Shown one piece after another: positions 35,384 to 44,564 of a stretch of DNA of 64,000 bases. A program made the translations under genes and the position numbers. The notes under the pieces are model-generated. The model did no database searches. It saw nothing but the letters and a program-made list of their open reading frames with translations, and was not told the origin of the DNA. The stretch is from Schaalia sp. Marseille-Q2122 (GTDB lineage: Bacteria; Actinomycetota; Actinomycetes; Actinomycetales; Actinomycetaceae): NCBI RefSeq assembly GCF_903645355.1, contig NZ_CAHJXR010000007.1, forward strand, positions 1 to 64,000, written 5' to 3'. How positions within the stretch are numbered: the stretch's first letter is position 1; each line of letters opens with the position of its first letter.

Positions 35384-35674
35384 TTAGAGCGACCAGATGC
35401 TTGCAACCGTGGCGTCAGCACGTTCGTAGAGTTCACGGCATTGCTCAAGCGCACGCGCGGCACGCTCAGCATCAGTAGAAATCCGCATCAGATCCGCGTT
35501 CTCTAAGTGCCACCGCCGCATTGCTGCGTCAGCACCTTCACCCGTCCACGCTCCAGCGAGAATGCTCATGTCTCGGTCAAGGGTATTGACCGTTTCAGCG
35601 ATGCGGGAGCTAGCGGAACGGAGGTCTTCTGCGGCATAAGTCAGTACAGGAGACTCAACTCGCAGGATACTCAT
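35384..35674 (-). CDS. WXG100 family protein
   Basis: A 96-aa ESAT-6-like protein. Two helices flank a turn with the WXG motif, seen as LAGAWTGEGADAAMRRW near residues 39-55. Such proteins are secreted by T7SS as dimers, or act as partners for larger substrates. It overlaps the end of the upstream gene by 20 bases. No YxxxD/E-type export signal is obvious at the C-terminus, though the tail YERADATVASIW holds YERAD. Confidence 0.85.
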   Translation of the reverse strand: MSILRVESPVLTYAAEDLRSASSRIAETVNTLDRDMSILAGAWTGEGADAAMRRWHLENADLMRISTDAERAARALEQCRELYERADATVASIWSL

Positions 35675-36101
35675 CGGCCAAACTCCCTCCAGTAGTCAGG
35701 GAAATCGTTGGGATCACTGCGCGGGGGTCTGCACCCTCACCGCAGCGAGCGCGTTCCATCTCATCAAGAGGGGAATCCTGACCAGCGTTTTGTTGTTGCT
35801 GCCAGGCATCTCGCATCGCCGCTAGATTCCGTTGAGCGAGGCGACATACTTCTTGCGCCTCACGCGAGGTGTCTTCCCCCGAAAAAATCTGTTCAAGGGA
35901 GGTCTGGCCAGAATCGATTCTTTCTCGGAGCTTTTTCCACTCCAGCCCTAGCTCACCAGATCGGGCGCGGGCTACGCGCTTATCGTCCGCAGTTTCGGCA
36001 GCCTTTTTCTCGGCTTCGAGTTGGCGGTTGAGTGTATCGAGCCGGGAGATCATTTCGTCGAAATTGAAAGATGCGCCAGAGAACGGGGTGGGGGTGCTCA
36101 T
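35655..36101 (-). CDS. Coiled-coil partner protein in the WXG100 operon
   Basis: A 148-aa charged helical protein. FDEMISRLDTLNRQLEAEKK and LEWKKLRERIDSGQTSLEQI look like coiled coil, and AQRNLAAMRDAWQQQQN forms a third helix. Its start MSTPTPFSG at 36101 lies in an ATGA-type junction with the end of the EspC-like gene if that gene's frameshift is repaired. A longer frame opening at 36197 would overlap that gene and is not favoured. No known family; probably a T7SS-associated chaperone or substrate. Confidence 0.65.
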   Translation of the reverse strand: MSTPTPFSGASFNFDEMISRLDTLNRQLEAEKKAAETADDKRVARARSGELGLEWKKLRERIDSGQTSLEQIFSGEDTSREAQEVCRLAQRNLAAMRDAWQQQQNAGQDSPLDEMERARCGEGADPRAVIPTISLTTGGSLADEYPAS

Positions 36102-36383
36102 ATCTGGGCCATGCTTCCTTGTCTGCTTTGGCGTAGCTGTCGATGGTGTTTTGCATTGCCTGAGCAGAATGTTGATGAGCAGTGATGAGGTACTCAAAGA
36201 CCTCTGATCCGGTGCTCACAATGGCATCGTTGATGGGAAGGAATGCGCTGAAGACGCCTCCCATCTTCGAACCATTAATCGCACACCATTGATTGGCGTC
36301 ATCCTTGGTCCGAGTGAGGTGTTCAAATCCTTAGCGTGCAAGTACTTGTTGGGCGAGTCCCAGGTCTTCGTATTCGACTTCAT
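36098..36383 (-). pseudogene. EspC-like ESX-associated gene with two apparent one-base deletions
   Basis: Three frames together give a plausible 95-aa protein. It starts MKSNTKTWDSPNKYLHAKDL at ATG 36383 (AGGATCACG upstream). It continues after a one-base loss near 36304 as DDANQWCAINGSKMGG, then VFSAFLPINDAIVSTGSEV and a helix YLITAHQHSAQAMQNTIDSY. It would end KADKEAMAQI at 36098 after a second loss near 36111. The length and the AxxxxSAxA-type helices resemble EspC/DUF2580 proteins. As it stands no full product is made. True decay or sequence errors are both possible. Confidence 0.55.
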
Positions 36384-36462
36384 CGTGATCCTATTCGTCG
36401 AAGAACTTCCTGCTGGTGAGCATAAAGTCCAACAGGAGAAAATGGGGAGTGTTGAGAGTGCT

Positions 36463-37722
36463 TTACACCCCCAGCGTCCCAAGTGGAATCACATGCACGC
36501 CATCGGCGCGCGTGTAGGAAATGCCGGTCGGAGTAATGACGGCAAGGGCCGAGGGTGCGCGCTCAATCTTTGCCGCTACGCGCAGTAGATTCGCTGCGGC
36601 TTTATCGACCGCATCCACCCCGAGTTTGACCTCAAAGCCGATCCAACGGCCGACCTCGTCCTCGACAATGATGTCGATTTCATCGCGGCCCTTCGTGTCG
36701 CGGAAGTGGAAGACGCCGCGCGCGCCCATCGCCTGGGCGTAGATGCGCACATCGTGCGTCACTTGGGATTCGAATAGGAAACCCAAGGTATTGGGCTCGG
36801 CAAGCAAGCGATCTGGGGTCGCCCCCAACAGTGAAGCCGCCAGTGACGGATCAGTGAGGTGGCGCACCGGGGCTTGCCCTGCGGTTGTCTTGGAACGCAG
36901 TTTCGGTGACCACGCAGGTTGATCCTCCACCAGGAACATGCGCACAGCCAGGTCATGCAGGGTCGAGGCTGCCTGCGGGCCAACCGTTGCTGCCAGATAG
37001 TCGCCCATGTGCGCATTCAACGCCGTGAAAGCAGCGGGTTGAGCGGTAATGGTGGCAACCGCACGCAGGTAGGCCGAAAAACGCCGAGGATCACGCGAGG
37101 CGCCCGTCAATGTGCGGTAATCATGTTCCGTAATATCGGCCAGATAGGAACGAATCCGGCGACTTGCCACCTCTGGCGACGCATCCCACCAGCCCGGCCA
37201 TCCGCCCACAACAAGACGGTCAATAACGTCAGAGAACTCAAGGGGGGAGTCTGTCACAGGAATCTGCTGGCCATCCTTCAGGTCAAATAGCCCTGACAGA
37301 GAGACTGACCCAGAAGAGTGTCCCGTCTCCACCAAAGACATGGTGCGCATGAGGATGCGATCAAAGCGTCCCGCTCCAGAATGACGCAGAGGATCGTCCT
37401 CGGGCGTCGCCGACCCCGTCAAAATGAACTGGCCAGACGTGCGTCGCTCATCCACCGCGCGGCGAACCTCGTTCCACAGACCAGGAACCAGTTGCCACTC
37501 ATCCAATAAGCGCGGGGTCCCTCCCACCAACGCCGTGCTTGGCTGCTGCTGCGCTAAAGAGGCGCGAGGCTCGTTCATATCCAGGCGCAGTGAAGAGGTG
37601 GCAAACTGCAGAGCGGTTTCCGTCTTGCCGCAAGCGCGAGCGCCACGCAGCTCTATCGCCCCGGAACTCTCGAGGGCGAGTTGGATTTCAGCGTCAACAA
37701 TGCGCGGAATATAGCCGTTCAT
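36463..37722 (-). CDS. DUF4143 (AAA_14) ATP-binding protein
   Basis: A 419-aa predicted ATPase. Walker A is ELRGARACGKTETALQF near residue 25, Walker B RLLDEWQLVP, and a sensor region FILTGSATPEDDP. The C-terminal half has the DUF4143 pattern, ending with FLFESQVTHDVRIYAQAMG, RDTKGRDEIDIIVEDE and GFEVKLGVDAVDKAA, which is a PD-(D/E)XK-like nuclease fold with D, E and K in place. Such proteins are common, mobile and of unknown role. The start MNGYIPRI at 37722 is chosen over 37740 because it fits the family. Just upstream lies a 23-bp-periodic repeat array. Confidence 0.88.
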   Translation of the reverse strand: MNGYIPRIVDAEIQLALESSGAIELRGARACGKTETALQFATSSLRLDMNEPRASLAQQQPSTALVGGTPRLLDEWQLVPGLWNEVRRAVDERRTSGQFILTGSATPEDDPLRHSGAGRFDRILMRTMSLVETGHSSGSVSLSGLFDLKDGQQIPVTDSPLEFSDVIDRLVVGGWPGWWDASPEVASRRIRSYLADITEHDYRTLTGASRDPRRFSAYLRAVATITAQPAAFTALNAHMGDYLAATVGPQAASTLHDLAVRMFLVEDQPAWSPKLRSKTTAGQAPVRHLTDPSLAASLLGATPDRLLAEPNTLGFLFESQVTHDVRIYAQAMGARGVFHFRDTKGRDEIDIIVEDEVGRWIGFEVKLGVDAVDKAAANLLRVAAKIERAPSALAVITPTGISYTRADGVHVIPLGTLGV

Positions 37723-37742
37723 GTGCTCAAGTATACGCATGG

Positions 37743-37828
37743 CTATAGGAGTTCTCCACTAGAGAGAATAGGAGTTCTCCACACCTGACTATAGGAGTTC
37801 TCCACTACCGCCTATAGAGATTCTCCAC
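37743..37828 (-). repeat. Four repeats at exact 23-bp spacing upstream of the DUF4143 gene
   Basis: Copies of ATAGGAGTTCTCCAC begin at 37745, 37768, 37791 and (as ATAGAGATTCTCCAC) 37814. Three intervals are exactly 23 bp, close to two helical turns. The nearest copy lies 20 bases before the ATPase start codon. On the coding strand each unit reads GTGGAGAACTCCTATAG, which contains a TAT-rich -10-like piece. An operator array bound by the ATPase itself or another factor is likely. Confidence 0.75.
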
Positions 37829-37985
37829 CCCTGGCGCCCTCGCGCACCGCAGTGCGCACACCCAAAAAGCCACCCGCAGCACCCTCGTCAAACACACGCC
37901 AACCCCCGCCGTCCGCCACCAGCCCCCACATGACTACACCGTGGACCCCGCTTCCCGCGTGTGCACCCAGGCGCTAAAGTGGGCT

Positions 37986-38066
37986 GTGGCCGCAACTGGC
38001 GAGGGTGGAGGACCACCGGGGAGCGGCCAGGGACAGGCCCTAAGGGCGTCGCCCGCCTGGGCGCCG
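37986..38066 (+). promoter_or_regulatory. ZTP riboswitch (pfl motif) upstream of purH
   Basis: The leader shows the conserved ZTP aptamer blocks: AACTGGCGAGGGTGG, then ACCACCGGGGAGCG, a variable linker with its own hairpin, then TCGCCCGCCTGGGC. It ends about 35 bases before the purH ATG. This class senses ZMP/ZTP, which accumulate when 10-formyl-tetrahydrofolate is low, and turns on folate and purine genes such as purH. The upstream GCTAAAGT at 37972 could serve as a -10 box. No tool was run; the call rests on motif order. Confidence 0.85.
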
Positions 38067-38098
38067 GGGCGAGGATACGCTCGCCTACCGGAGGAAAC

Positions 38099-40150
38099 AT
38101 GTCCACCCCCGTCACCCACACGGTTCACCTCGACAATCTCGACGCCATCGACCACCGCCCGCTGCGTCGCGCCCTCATCAGCGTCTACGACAAGACTGGC
38201 CTCATTGACCTCGCCCGCGCCCTGACTGATGCTGGCGTGGAAATCGTCTCCACCGGCTCAACCGCCGCACGCATCGCCGAGGCCGGCATCCCCGTCACCC
38301 CCGTCGACGACGTCACCGGCTTCCCCGAGGTGCTCGAGGGCCGCGTCAAGACCCTGCACCCCCACGTGCACGCCGGAATCCTGGCTGACCAGCGCAAGGC
38401 CGACCACCGCCAGCAGATCGCCGACCTGAATATCGCCGCCTTCGACGTGGTCATCTGCAACCTCTACCCCTTCACCGAAACCGTCGCCTCGGGCGCAAGC
38501 TTTGACGCCTGCGTCGAACAGATCGACATTGGCGGCCCCTCCATGGTGCGCGCCGCCGCGAAGAACCACCCCTCCGTGGCCGTAGTGACCTCACCCGAAC
38601 GCTACGAGGACGTCGCCCGCGCCGCCGCAGGCGAAGGCTTCAGCCTGGAGGAGCGCCGCGAACTCGCCGCCGAAGCCTTCACCCACACGGCCCTGTACGA
38701 CATGGCGGTGGCCACCTGGTTTGGTGAACAGCTGGGCCGCCGCGAGATCGAAACCGCGCTCTTTAGTGCCTTTATGGGCCCGGCTGTTGCCGACGCGCTG
38801 GACCTCCTTGAGGAGGACGAGGACGAGGGCAGCTGCGGTAGCGCGTGCGGGTGCGCCGCCACCGCCGATCCTGCTGGCGAGGCCACCGCCGATGCTGAGG
38901 ATGACGAGTTCACCTGGCCGACCGTTGTGGGCGAAGCCTTCGAGCTGGCTGACGTGCTGCGTTACGGCGAGAACCCCCACCAGAATGCGGCCGTCTACCG
39001 TCAGGCACGCTTCGACGAGGACGAAGAGCGCACGGGCGGCGCTGCCGGAGACGCTGCCGAGGTCGCCCCACTGCCCGGCATTGCCAACGCCCGCCAGCTC
39101 CACGGCAAGGCCATGAGCTACAACAACTACACCGACGGCGATGCCGCCCTGCGCGCCGCCTACGACCACGAGCGCCCCTGCGTGGCCATCATCAAGCACG
39201 CCAACCCCTGTGGCGTGGCCGTCGGCGAGGACGTGGCCGAAGCTCACCGCAAGGCCCACGCCTGCGATCCTGTCTCTGCTTTCGGCGGCGTGATCGCAGT
39301 GAACCGCCCTGTCAGCGTGGAATTGGCCGAGCAGATCGCCCCGATCTTCACCGAGGTCGTCCTAGCCCCCGCCTACGAGGACGGCGCCCTGGAGGTCCTT
39401 TCTACCAAGAAGAACCTGCGCGTCCTGCAGGTCACCCCGCCCCTTCGCGCCGCCGCAACCGCTGAGAGCGCTGAGATTGAGGTGGAGTTTAAGCAGATCA
39501 GCGGCGGCCTACTCGTCCAGGAACGCGACGACCTTGATGCCGCTGGTGACAGCCCCGAAAACTGGACGCTCGCCGCTGGCCAGCCCGCTGACGAGGCCAC
39601 CCTGGCCGACCTGGAATTCGCGTGGCGCTCGGTTCGCGCTGTGCGCTCCAACGCCATCATTATCTGCAAGGATGGCGCATCTGTTGGCGTGGGCATGGGC
39701 CAGGTCAACCGCGTCGATTCCTGCAAGCTGGCCGTTGAGCGCGCCAACACTCTGGGCGGCCGCTCGACAGGCGATGCTGCAGCCGACGTAAACGAACCTG
39801 GCGGTGCGAGGCCTGTGTCTGTGTCCACGGAGGCCGCCGCCCCCTGCTCGCCCATGAGTTCTTGCGCCTCCGGCGCGAACTCAACGCCTACCCCAAATGC
39901 GCACGGGCTACCCGCGCAGGGGGCGCCTGCCTCCGTCACTGCTCCCACACCCGAGCGCCGCACTGAGGGTGCTGTTGCCGCGTCGGATGCCTTCTTCCCC
40001 TTCGCTGATGGGCTGCAGGTCCTCATTGATGCGGGTGTGAAGGCCGTGGTCCAGCCCGGTGGCTCTGTTCGCGATGAGGAAACAATTGCGGCCGCGAACG
40101 CTGCAGGTATTACGATGTACCTCACTGGAACACGCCACTTCGCGCACTGA
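38099..40150 (+). CDS. purH: Bifunctional AICAR formyltransferase/IMP cyclohydrolase
   Basis: A 683-aa enzyme that performs the last two steps of IMP synthesis. The MGS-like cyclohydrolase domain begins [20 protein letters not shown]. The transferase domain shows the [18 protein letters not shown] catalytic Lys-His region and [20 protein letters not shown]. It is ~150 residues longer than usual. Two low-complexity insertions explain this: an acidic Cys/Ala-rich segment near residues 240-280, and a Pro/Ala/Ser-rich segment near 565-635. ATG 38099 has GGAGGAAAC upstream; the frame's earlier GTG lies in the riboswitch. Confidence 0.95.
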   Translation: MSTPVTHTVHLDNLDAIDHRPLRRALISVYDKTGLIDLARALTDAGVEIVSTGSTAARIAEAGIPVTPVDDVTGFPEVLEGRVKTLHPHVHAGILADQRKADHRQQIADLNIAAFDVVICNLYPFTETVASGASFDACVEQIDIGGPSMVRAAAKNHPSVAVVTSPERYEDVARAAAGEGFSLEERRELAAEAFTHTALYDMAVATWFGEQLGRREIETALFSAFMGPAVADALDLLEEDEDEGSCGSACGCAATADPAGEATADAEDDEFTWPTVVGEAFELADVLRYGENPHQNAAVYRQARFDEDEERTGGAAGDAAEVAPLPGIANARQLHGKAMSYNNYTDGDAALRAAYDHERPCVAIIKHANPCGVAVGEDVAEAHRKAHACDPVSAFGGVIAVNRPVSVELAEQIAPIFTEVVLAPAYEDGALEVLSTKKNLRVLQVTPPLRAAATAESAEIEVEFKQISGGLLVQERDDLDAAGDSPENWTLAAGQPADEATLADLEFAWRSVRAVRSNAIIICKDGASVGVGMGQVNRVDSCKLAVERANTLGGRSTGDAAADVNEPGGARPVSVSTEAAAPCSPMSSCASGANSTPTPNAHGLPAQGAPASVTAPTPERRTEGAVAASDAFFPFADGLQVLIDAGVKAVVQPGGSVRDEETIAAANAAGITMYLTGTRHFAH

Positions 40151-40368
40151 GCTGGCAAAACTTCGCTGGCAACACTGAGCTCACAGGGCCTCATCTTCTC
40201 TGGAGCTGACCCAAACATTCCACTGGTGCCGGTGGCGGAAAGATCGCGATTGATCGTTCCCCACCGGCATCGGTGTGCGCCGGGGGTGTGTGAACGCGAA
40301 AGAACCATCCGCGTCAGGCGCGCGATGGTGATAACCGATGAGCTGCCCACTATTCGTAAGGATGTTCT

Positions 40369-42462
40369 GTGACCACCCCAGGCCACGCGCAACCAGGCCA
40401 CGCAAACCCCGGCCATACAGCAAGCGCCGTGTCACGCAAAGACAGGCGTGCTGAGCGCCGCCTCAACCGCGAGCGCGCTCGCCGCGCCAAGGAGGCCGCG
40501 CGCGCGACCATGAGTGCCGAGGTTGCCGCCGACCTCGATAGTCAGGCGCGCGCCCTGGACACGGAGCTGTCTCCCATCGCTCCCACACCGACCCGCTGGC
40601 TTGCCCCCATGCGCTCCCCGCGCGGCTCCGCCCTCGTCCTGCCAACGACGGGCAACGGTGTGCTGCGCACACTGCTGCGGGAGCGCCGTTGGGCAGCGGT
40701 CTTTGCGTTGTCATTGTTCCTGCTGGGGTCGGTGTCATCGGCTCTTATGCCCTGGGCGATGGGCCGAGCCTTGGATATTGGTCTGGCGCACGGGATCGGG
40801 AGTGAGTTGGCGTGGGCGAGCGTCGTTTTTGTCCTTATCCTGACCGTTGTGGCTGCGGGTGATGGTTTCGGTCAGCTCGCAGAAACCGGGATGTGGGCGG
40901 GAGCGGATTGGGGGAGTAAGCGTAGCCTCGCCAGTCGAATCAGCCAGAGGTCACGCGCGATTAAACGCACGACGACCTCTGGGGATGTGGTTACTGCTGC
41001 CAGTACTGATAGTGGCGCTATTGGTGACCTTTTCACCACTGTCCCGGAGTTTATCGCTGCCACCATTTCGATCTGCATCGTCTCTTACCTGATGCTCACC
41101 GCGTCAGTGCCGTTGGGCTTGACGGTGCTCATTGGTTTGCCCATTGTTCTGGCTTTCCTCGCGTGGATTTCCCGCCCGTTGGAGAAACGCCAAAGCGACT
41201 TGCGAGACGAGCAAGGCAAGCTCACAACGATCGCCACTGACGCCGTGCAGGGTCTGCGTATTCTGCGGGGTATCGGCGGCGAGGCATCCTACGCCGCAGC
41301 CTATGCTGAGCAGTCCCAGCGTGTGCGTGATGCGGCAATCCGCGCTGCGGCAACCTCCTCGCTGCTGTATGCGGCTCGTATTGCCGCACCGATGCTGCTC
41401 ATTACCCTGGTGGTCGCCCAAGGCGCGCTGCTGACGTTGAACGGACAGCTCACGGTTGGGCAGTTGCTCTCCTTCTACGGGTTCACGCTCTACCTGCGCC
41501 ACCCGCTGTGGATGGCGGCAATGGTGTTGGAGAATCTGACGCGCGCTCGCGTGGGTGCCCGCCGGATTGGCGAGGTTTTCGCCGTGGAACCTCTCGTTAC
41601 TAACGCGCCTTCTGGCGAGGCCGAGTCTGCCGACGCCACCACTACCGCCGCCCCGGTCTCGTGGGAGAGGGCGACTCTGAGCGTCGGCACCGTTGACCTG
41701 ACCCCAGGGCGCATTACCGCCCTCGTCGGCCCCACGCCAGAGGTCGGCGCCGCCCTGGCTAGGAGCTTCGCCCGCGTTGAAGACCCCAGCCCACTCCTGA
41801 TCGACGGCACTCCTGCAGCGCAGTTTCCCGTCGATGAACTCCGCAAACGCGTGGTCCTCAGTGAAGCCACACCCCAACTCTTCGCCGGCACCCTGCGTGA
41901 GGCGCTGCGCGGCTCCCAGGCCGACCTCACAATAGCCGCAGGCGTGACCGAAACGGTGTGGCGCAATGACCTCGACACGGCGGCGCGCACAGAAGAAGGC
42001 GCCATCTACGACACGCCCTCCGAGGCCGACCCGCGCCTCCTGGAGGCCATCGCCCGCGCTCACGCCGAGGACGTCCTGACCTCACTGCCTGGCGGACTCA
42101 ACGGCAACCTCGCTGAAAAGGGCCGCAATATTTCTGGTGGTCAGCGCCAACGCGTGGCCCTGGCGCGCGCCTACTCCACGCACGCCCCCGTGCTCATCCT
42201 CGTTGAGCCCACCTCTGCCCTGGATGCCCACACGGAGGCCCTTGTCGGCCAGAGCCTGCAGGCCGCACGCGGCGGGCGCACGACGCTCATTGTCACCCAC
42301 TCGCCCCTGCTGCTCACCCACTGCGACGAGGTCATCGTCATTGACGAGGCCGGAGGCGAGCGCGCTCGCGGCACATATGAGGAGCTGCTGGGCACCTCGG
42401 CCCAGGCCAGCTCCAATGAGCCGTACTCATTGCATGCCATGCTGGGAAAGGCGGACAACTGA
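40369..42462 (+). CDS. ABC exporter subunit with degenerate ATP site
   Basis: A 697-aa fused permease-ATPase. A charged N-terminal tail (~90 residues) precedes six membrane helices. The ATPase domain begins near residue 430. Walker A is degraded (LVGPTPEVGAAL, no GKS/T) and Walker B reads LILVEPTSALD, with Val in place of the Asp. The ABC signature NISGGQRQRVALARA and the H-loop TLIVTHS are intact. GTG start with TAAGGATG upstream. It overlaps the next gene by one base (TGATG). The pair forms a heterodimer; the substrate is unknown. Confidence 0.88.
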   Translation: MTTPGHAQPGHANPGHTASAVSRKDRRAERRLNRERARRAKEAARATMSAEVAADLDSQARALDTELSPIAPTPTRWLAPMRSPRGSALVLPTTGNGVLRTLLRERRWAAVFALSLFLLGSVSSALMPWAMGRALDIGLAHGIGSELAWASVVFVLILTVVAAGDGFGQLAETGMWAGADWGSKRSLASRISQRSRAIKRTTTSGDVVTAASTDSGAIGDLFTTVPEFIAATISICIVSYLMLTASVPLGLTVLIGLPIVLAFLAWISRPLEKRQSDLRDEQGKLTTIATDAVQGLRILRGIGGEASYAAAYAEQSQRVRDAAIRAAATSSLLYAARIAAPMLLITLVVAQGALLTLNGQLTVGQLLSFYGFTLYLRHPLWMAAMVLENLTRARVGARRIGEVFAVEPLVTNAPSGEAESADATTTAAPVSWERATLSVGTVDLTPGRITALVGPTPEVGAALARSFARVEDPSPLLIDGTPAAQFPVDELRKRVVLSEATPQLFAGTLREALRGSQADLTIAAGVTETVWRNDLDTAARTEEGAIYDTPSEADPRLLEAIARAHAEDVLTSLPGGLNGNLAEKGRNISGGQRQRVALARAYSTHAPVLILVEPTSALDAHTEALVGQSLQAARGGRTTLIVTHSPLLLTHCDEVIVIDEAGGERARGTYEELLGTSAQASSNEPYSLHAMLGKADN

Positions 42463-44204
42463 TGATCAAACTCCCCTTGGCAAGCAAGCGTGAGAGCCTA
42501 CGGCGCCTGGGAACTCACCTGGGCGCGCGGCGCGGGCAGGTGGCTCTGGTAGTCGTCGTCCAAACCGTGGCTTCGCTTGCTGCGGTGTCATTGCCGTGGA
42601 TCCTGGGCGTGGTCATTGATGGTATTGAGGCAGGGCAGCAGGCCCGCTGGGTACTGACCATGCTGGGCATTGCCTTCGCGATGGTCATGGTTGCTGGTGT
42701 GTTGAACTGGGTGGCCTCCTACAGGGCGCGGGTCCTGGGCGAGGAAGTCTTTTCCTCCATGCGCGTTGAACTTATGGACTCACTGACCCGCCTGCCACTG
42801 TCGGCGGTAGAGAATGCGGGTTCGGGTGACCTGCTGGCTCGCACCACCCATGACATGAGCAGTGTGCAGCACCTTGTCCGCAACGGGATTTCTGCCATGC
42901 TCACCATGGTTATTACCTTCACGGTGACGGTGGGAGCGGCTTTCGCCGCCTCCTGGGTGCTGGCGCCGCTCATGCTGGTGGGCCTGCCCTTTATCGCCCT
43001 GGTGGCACGCTGGTACTACCGCCACACCATCCCCGTCTATCGTGCCTGTGCGGCTGGGCAGGCAACCTTATCGGGCATGGTCGCCGAGACCATTGACCAC
43101 GGCGAAACGGTGGATGCTTTGCGGCTGGGGCGCGTGCGCATGGCCTCCATGGATGCCGTAGTGAAGCAGGTGTGGCGGATGGAGCGCTACGGAGCGTGGA
43201 CCCGCATGATCCTCTTTATTGCCCTGGTGTGTGGCACCCTCTTGCCTTTGCTGGTGGTCATTGGCGTGGGCGTGTACCTGGTGTCGCTGGGGTGGCTGAC
43301 CGCCGGTCAGGTCACGACGGTGACACTGCTGGGCTATCAGGCGCGCGGCCCTGTGTGGGAGGCGACCTTCTGGCTCGATGAGCTGCAATTCGCCATCGTT
43401 GCCCTGCAGCGTATCTTCGGTGTGGGGAAGGTTCCTGCCGACCGCACCCCAACCGTTTCACGCGTGAAACGGGCCGAAATTGAGGCCAGCAACGTTTCCT
43501 ACGCCTACCGTGACGGCCACCCCGTCCTCCACGACGTCTCGCTGACGCTCCGCCCCGGCGAACGCCTCGCCATCGTGGGCCCATCGGGCGCAGGAAAGTC
43601 CACCTTCGGGCGTATGCTCGCCGGCATCCACCCGCCCTCCTCAGGCAGCGTCAGCATTGACGGCGTGCCCCTCGTCAACCTGACCGAGGACGAACTGCGC
43701 TCCCACGTCGTCCTCGTCACCCAGGAACACCACGTGTTCGTCGGCAGTATCGCCGACAACCTACGCTTGGCCGCCCACGGGCGCACCGTGTCTGACGAGG
43801 CCATCGCCGACGCCCTTGCCGCCGTCGGTGCCAGCGAGTGGGTGGCGGGCTTGGAATCCGGCATCGACACCGCCGTTGGCGCTGGGGGAGTGGAACTCAG
43901 CCCTGCGCAGGCCCAGCAGATCGCCCTGGCGCGCATTATCGTCATGGACCCCCACACGGTGGTTCTTGACGAGGCAACCTCCCTGCTGGATGCCTCGGCT
44001 GCGCGAAGCCTTGAGCAATCCCTGGCCTCCCTGCTGGCGGGGCGCACGGTGGTGGCCATCGCTCACCGCCTGCACACCGCTCACGACGCTGATCGCGTGG
44101 CCGTCATGGAAGAAGGGCGCATTATCGAGTTGGGTAGCCACGATGAACTCGTGGCGCTGGGCGGGGCCTATGCGCATTTGTGGGAGCAGTGGACGAGGCG
44201 ATAG
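42462..44204 (+). CDS. ABC exporter subunit with intact Walker motifs
   Basis: A 580-aa permease-ATPase, the partner of the preceding gene. Six membrane helices fill residues ~20-300. Walker A is canonical (IVGPSGAGKSTFGRM) and Walker B VVLDEATSLLD. The H-loop is VVAIAHRLH. The ABC signature is degenerate (ELSPAQAQQIALARI instead of LSGGQ). Joined with the other subunit, one site has a full motif set and the other is defective, as in TM287/288-like heterodimers. A drug, lipid or peptide exporter is likely. Confidence 0.9.
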   Translation: MIKLPLASKRESLRRLGTHLGARRGQVALVVVVQTVASLAAVSLPWILGVVIDGIEAGQQARWVLTMLGIAFAMVMVAGVLNWVASYRARVLGEEVFSSMRVELMDSLTRLPLSAVENAGSGDLLARTTHDMSSVQHLVRNGISAMLTMVITFTVTVGAAFAASWVLAPLMLVGLPFIALVARWYYRHTIPVYRACAAGQATLSGMVAETIDHGETVDALRLGRVRMASMDAVVKQVWRMERYGAWTRMILFIALVCGTLLPLLVVIGVGVYLVSLGWLTAGQVTTVTLLGYQARGPVWEATFWLDELQFAIVALQRIFGVGKVPADRTPTVSRVKRAEIEASNVSYAYRDGHPVLHDVSLTLRPGERLAIVGPSGAGKSTFGRMLAGIHPPSSGSVSIDGVPLVNLTEDELRSHVVLVTQEHHVFVGSIADNLRLAAHGRTVSDEAIADALAAVGASEWVAGLESGIDTAVGAGGVELSPAQAQQIALARIIVMDPHTVVLDEATSLLDASAARSLEQSLASLLAGRTVVAIAHRLHTAHDADRVAVMEEGRIIELGSHDELVALGGAYAHLWEQWTRR

Positions 44205-44351
44205 GAGTCTGTAGGCGACAGTGATGCCGTCATTGCAGGGGCGCGGCTGTCGAGGTGACAGGCCTTAGGCAGCCGCGCTATCTTGGAGGCTTTTCGGGCG
44301 TTGGTAGGTCGTGGCGTAGGGAATGTGTGTGATATCGCCCGGCAGATTCGT

Positions 44352-44564
44352 ATGACGCGATTACACTTGTTGCTAGAGAGCCGCCGAGAAGGTTCCCAGC
44401 GCGCCGATCTTTCTGCCGACACTCTTGTCACTTATTTTCTTCTTCACCCTCCCCTTGGTCCACAGGGCATCGAAATGCCAGAGCGTGCGGTCACGATTGT
44501 GGAAGCCCCTGTGCTAGATGCTCAGCCTCATCGTGCGTTCATTGAGGCACTCCAGTTGCGATGA
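44352..44564 (+). CDS. Small ORF of unknown function, first of a pair
   Basis: A possible 70-aa product from ATG 44352 (the frame opens at a TTG at 44283). RLHLLLESRREGSQRADLSA and TYFLLHPPLGPQGIEMPERA have no known match to me. No good ribosome site is present. It is listed because it overlaps the next ORF in the ATGA manner of real gene pairs. It might be a remnant of a larger accessory gene. Confidence 0.35.
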   Translation: MTRLHLLLESRREGSQRADLSADTLVTYFLLHPPLGPQGIEMPERAVTIVEAPVLDAQPHRAFIEALQLR

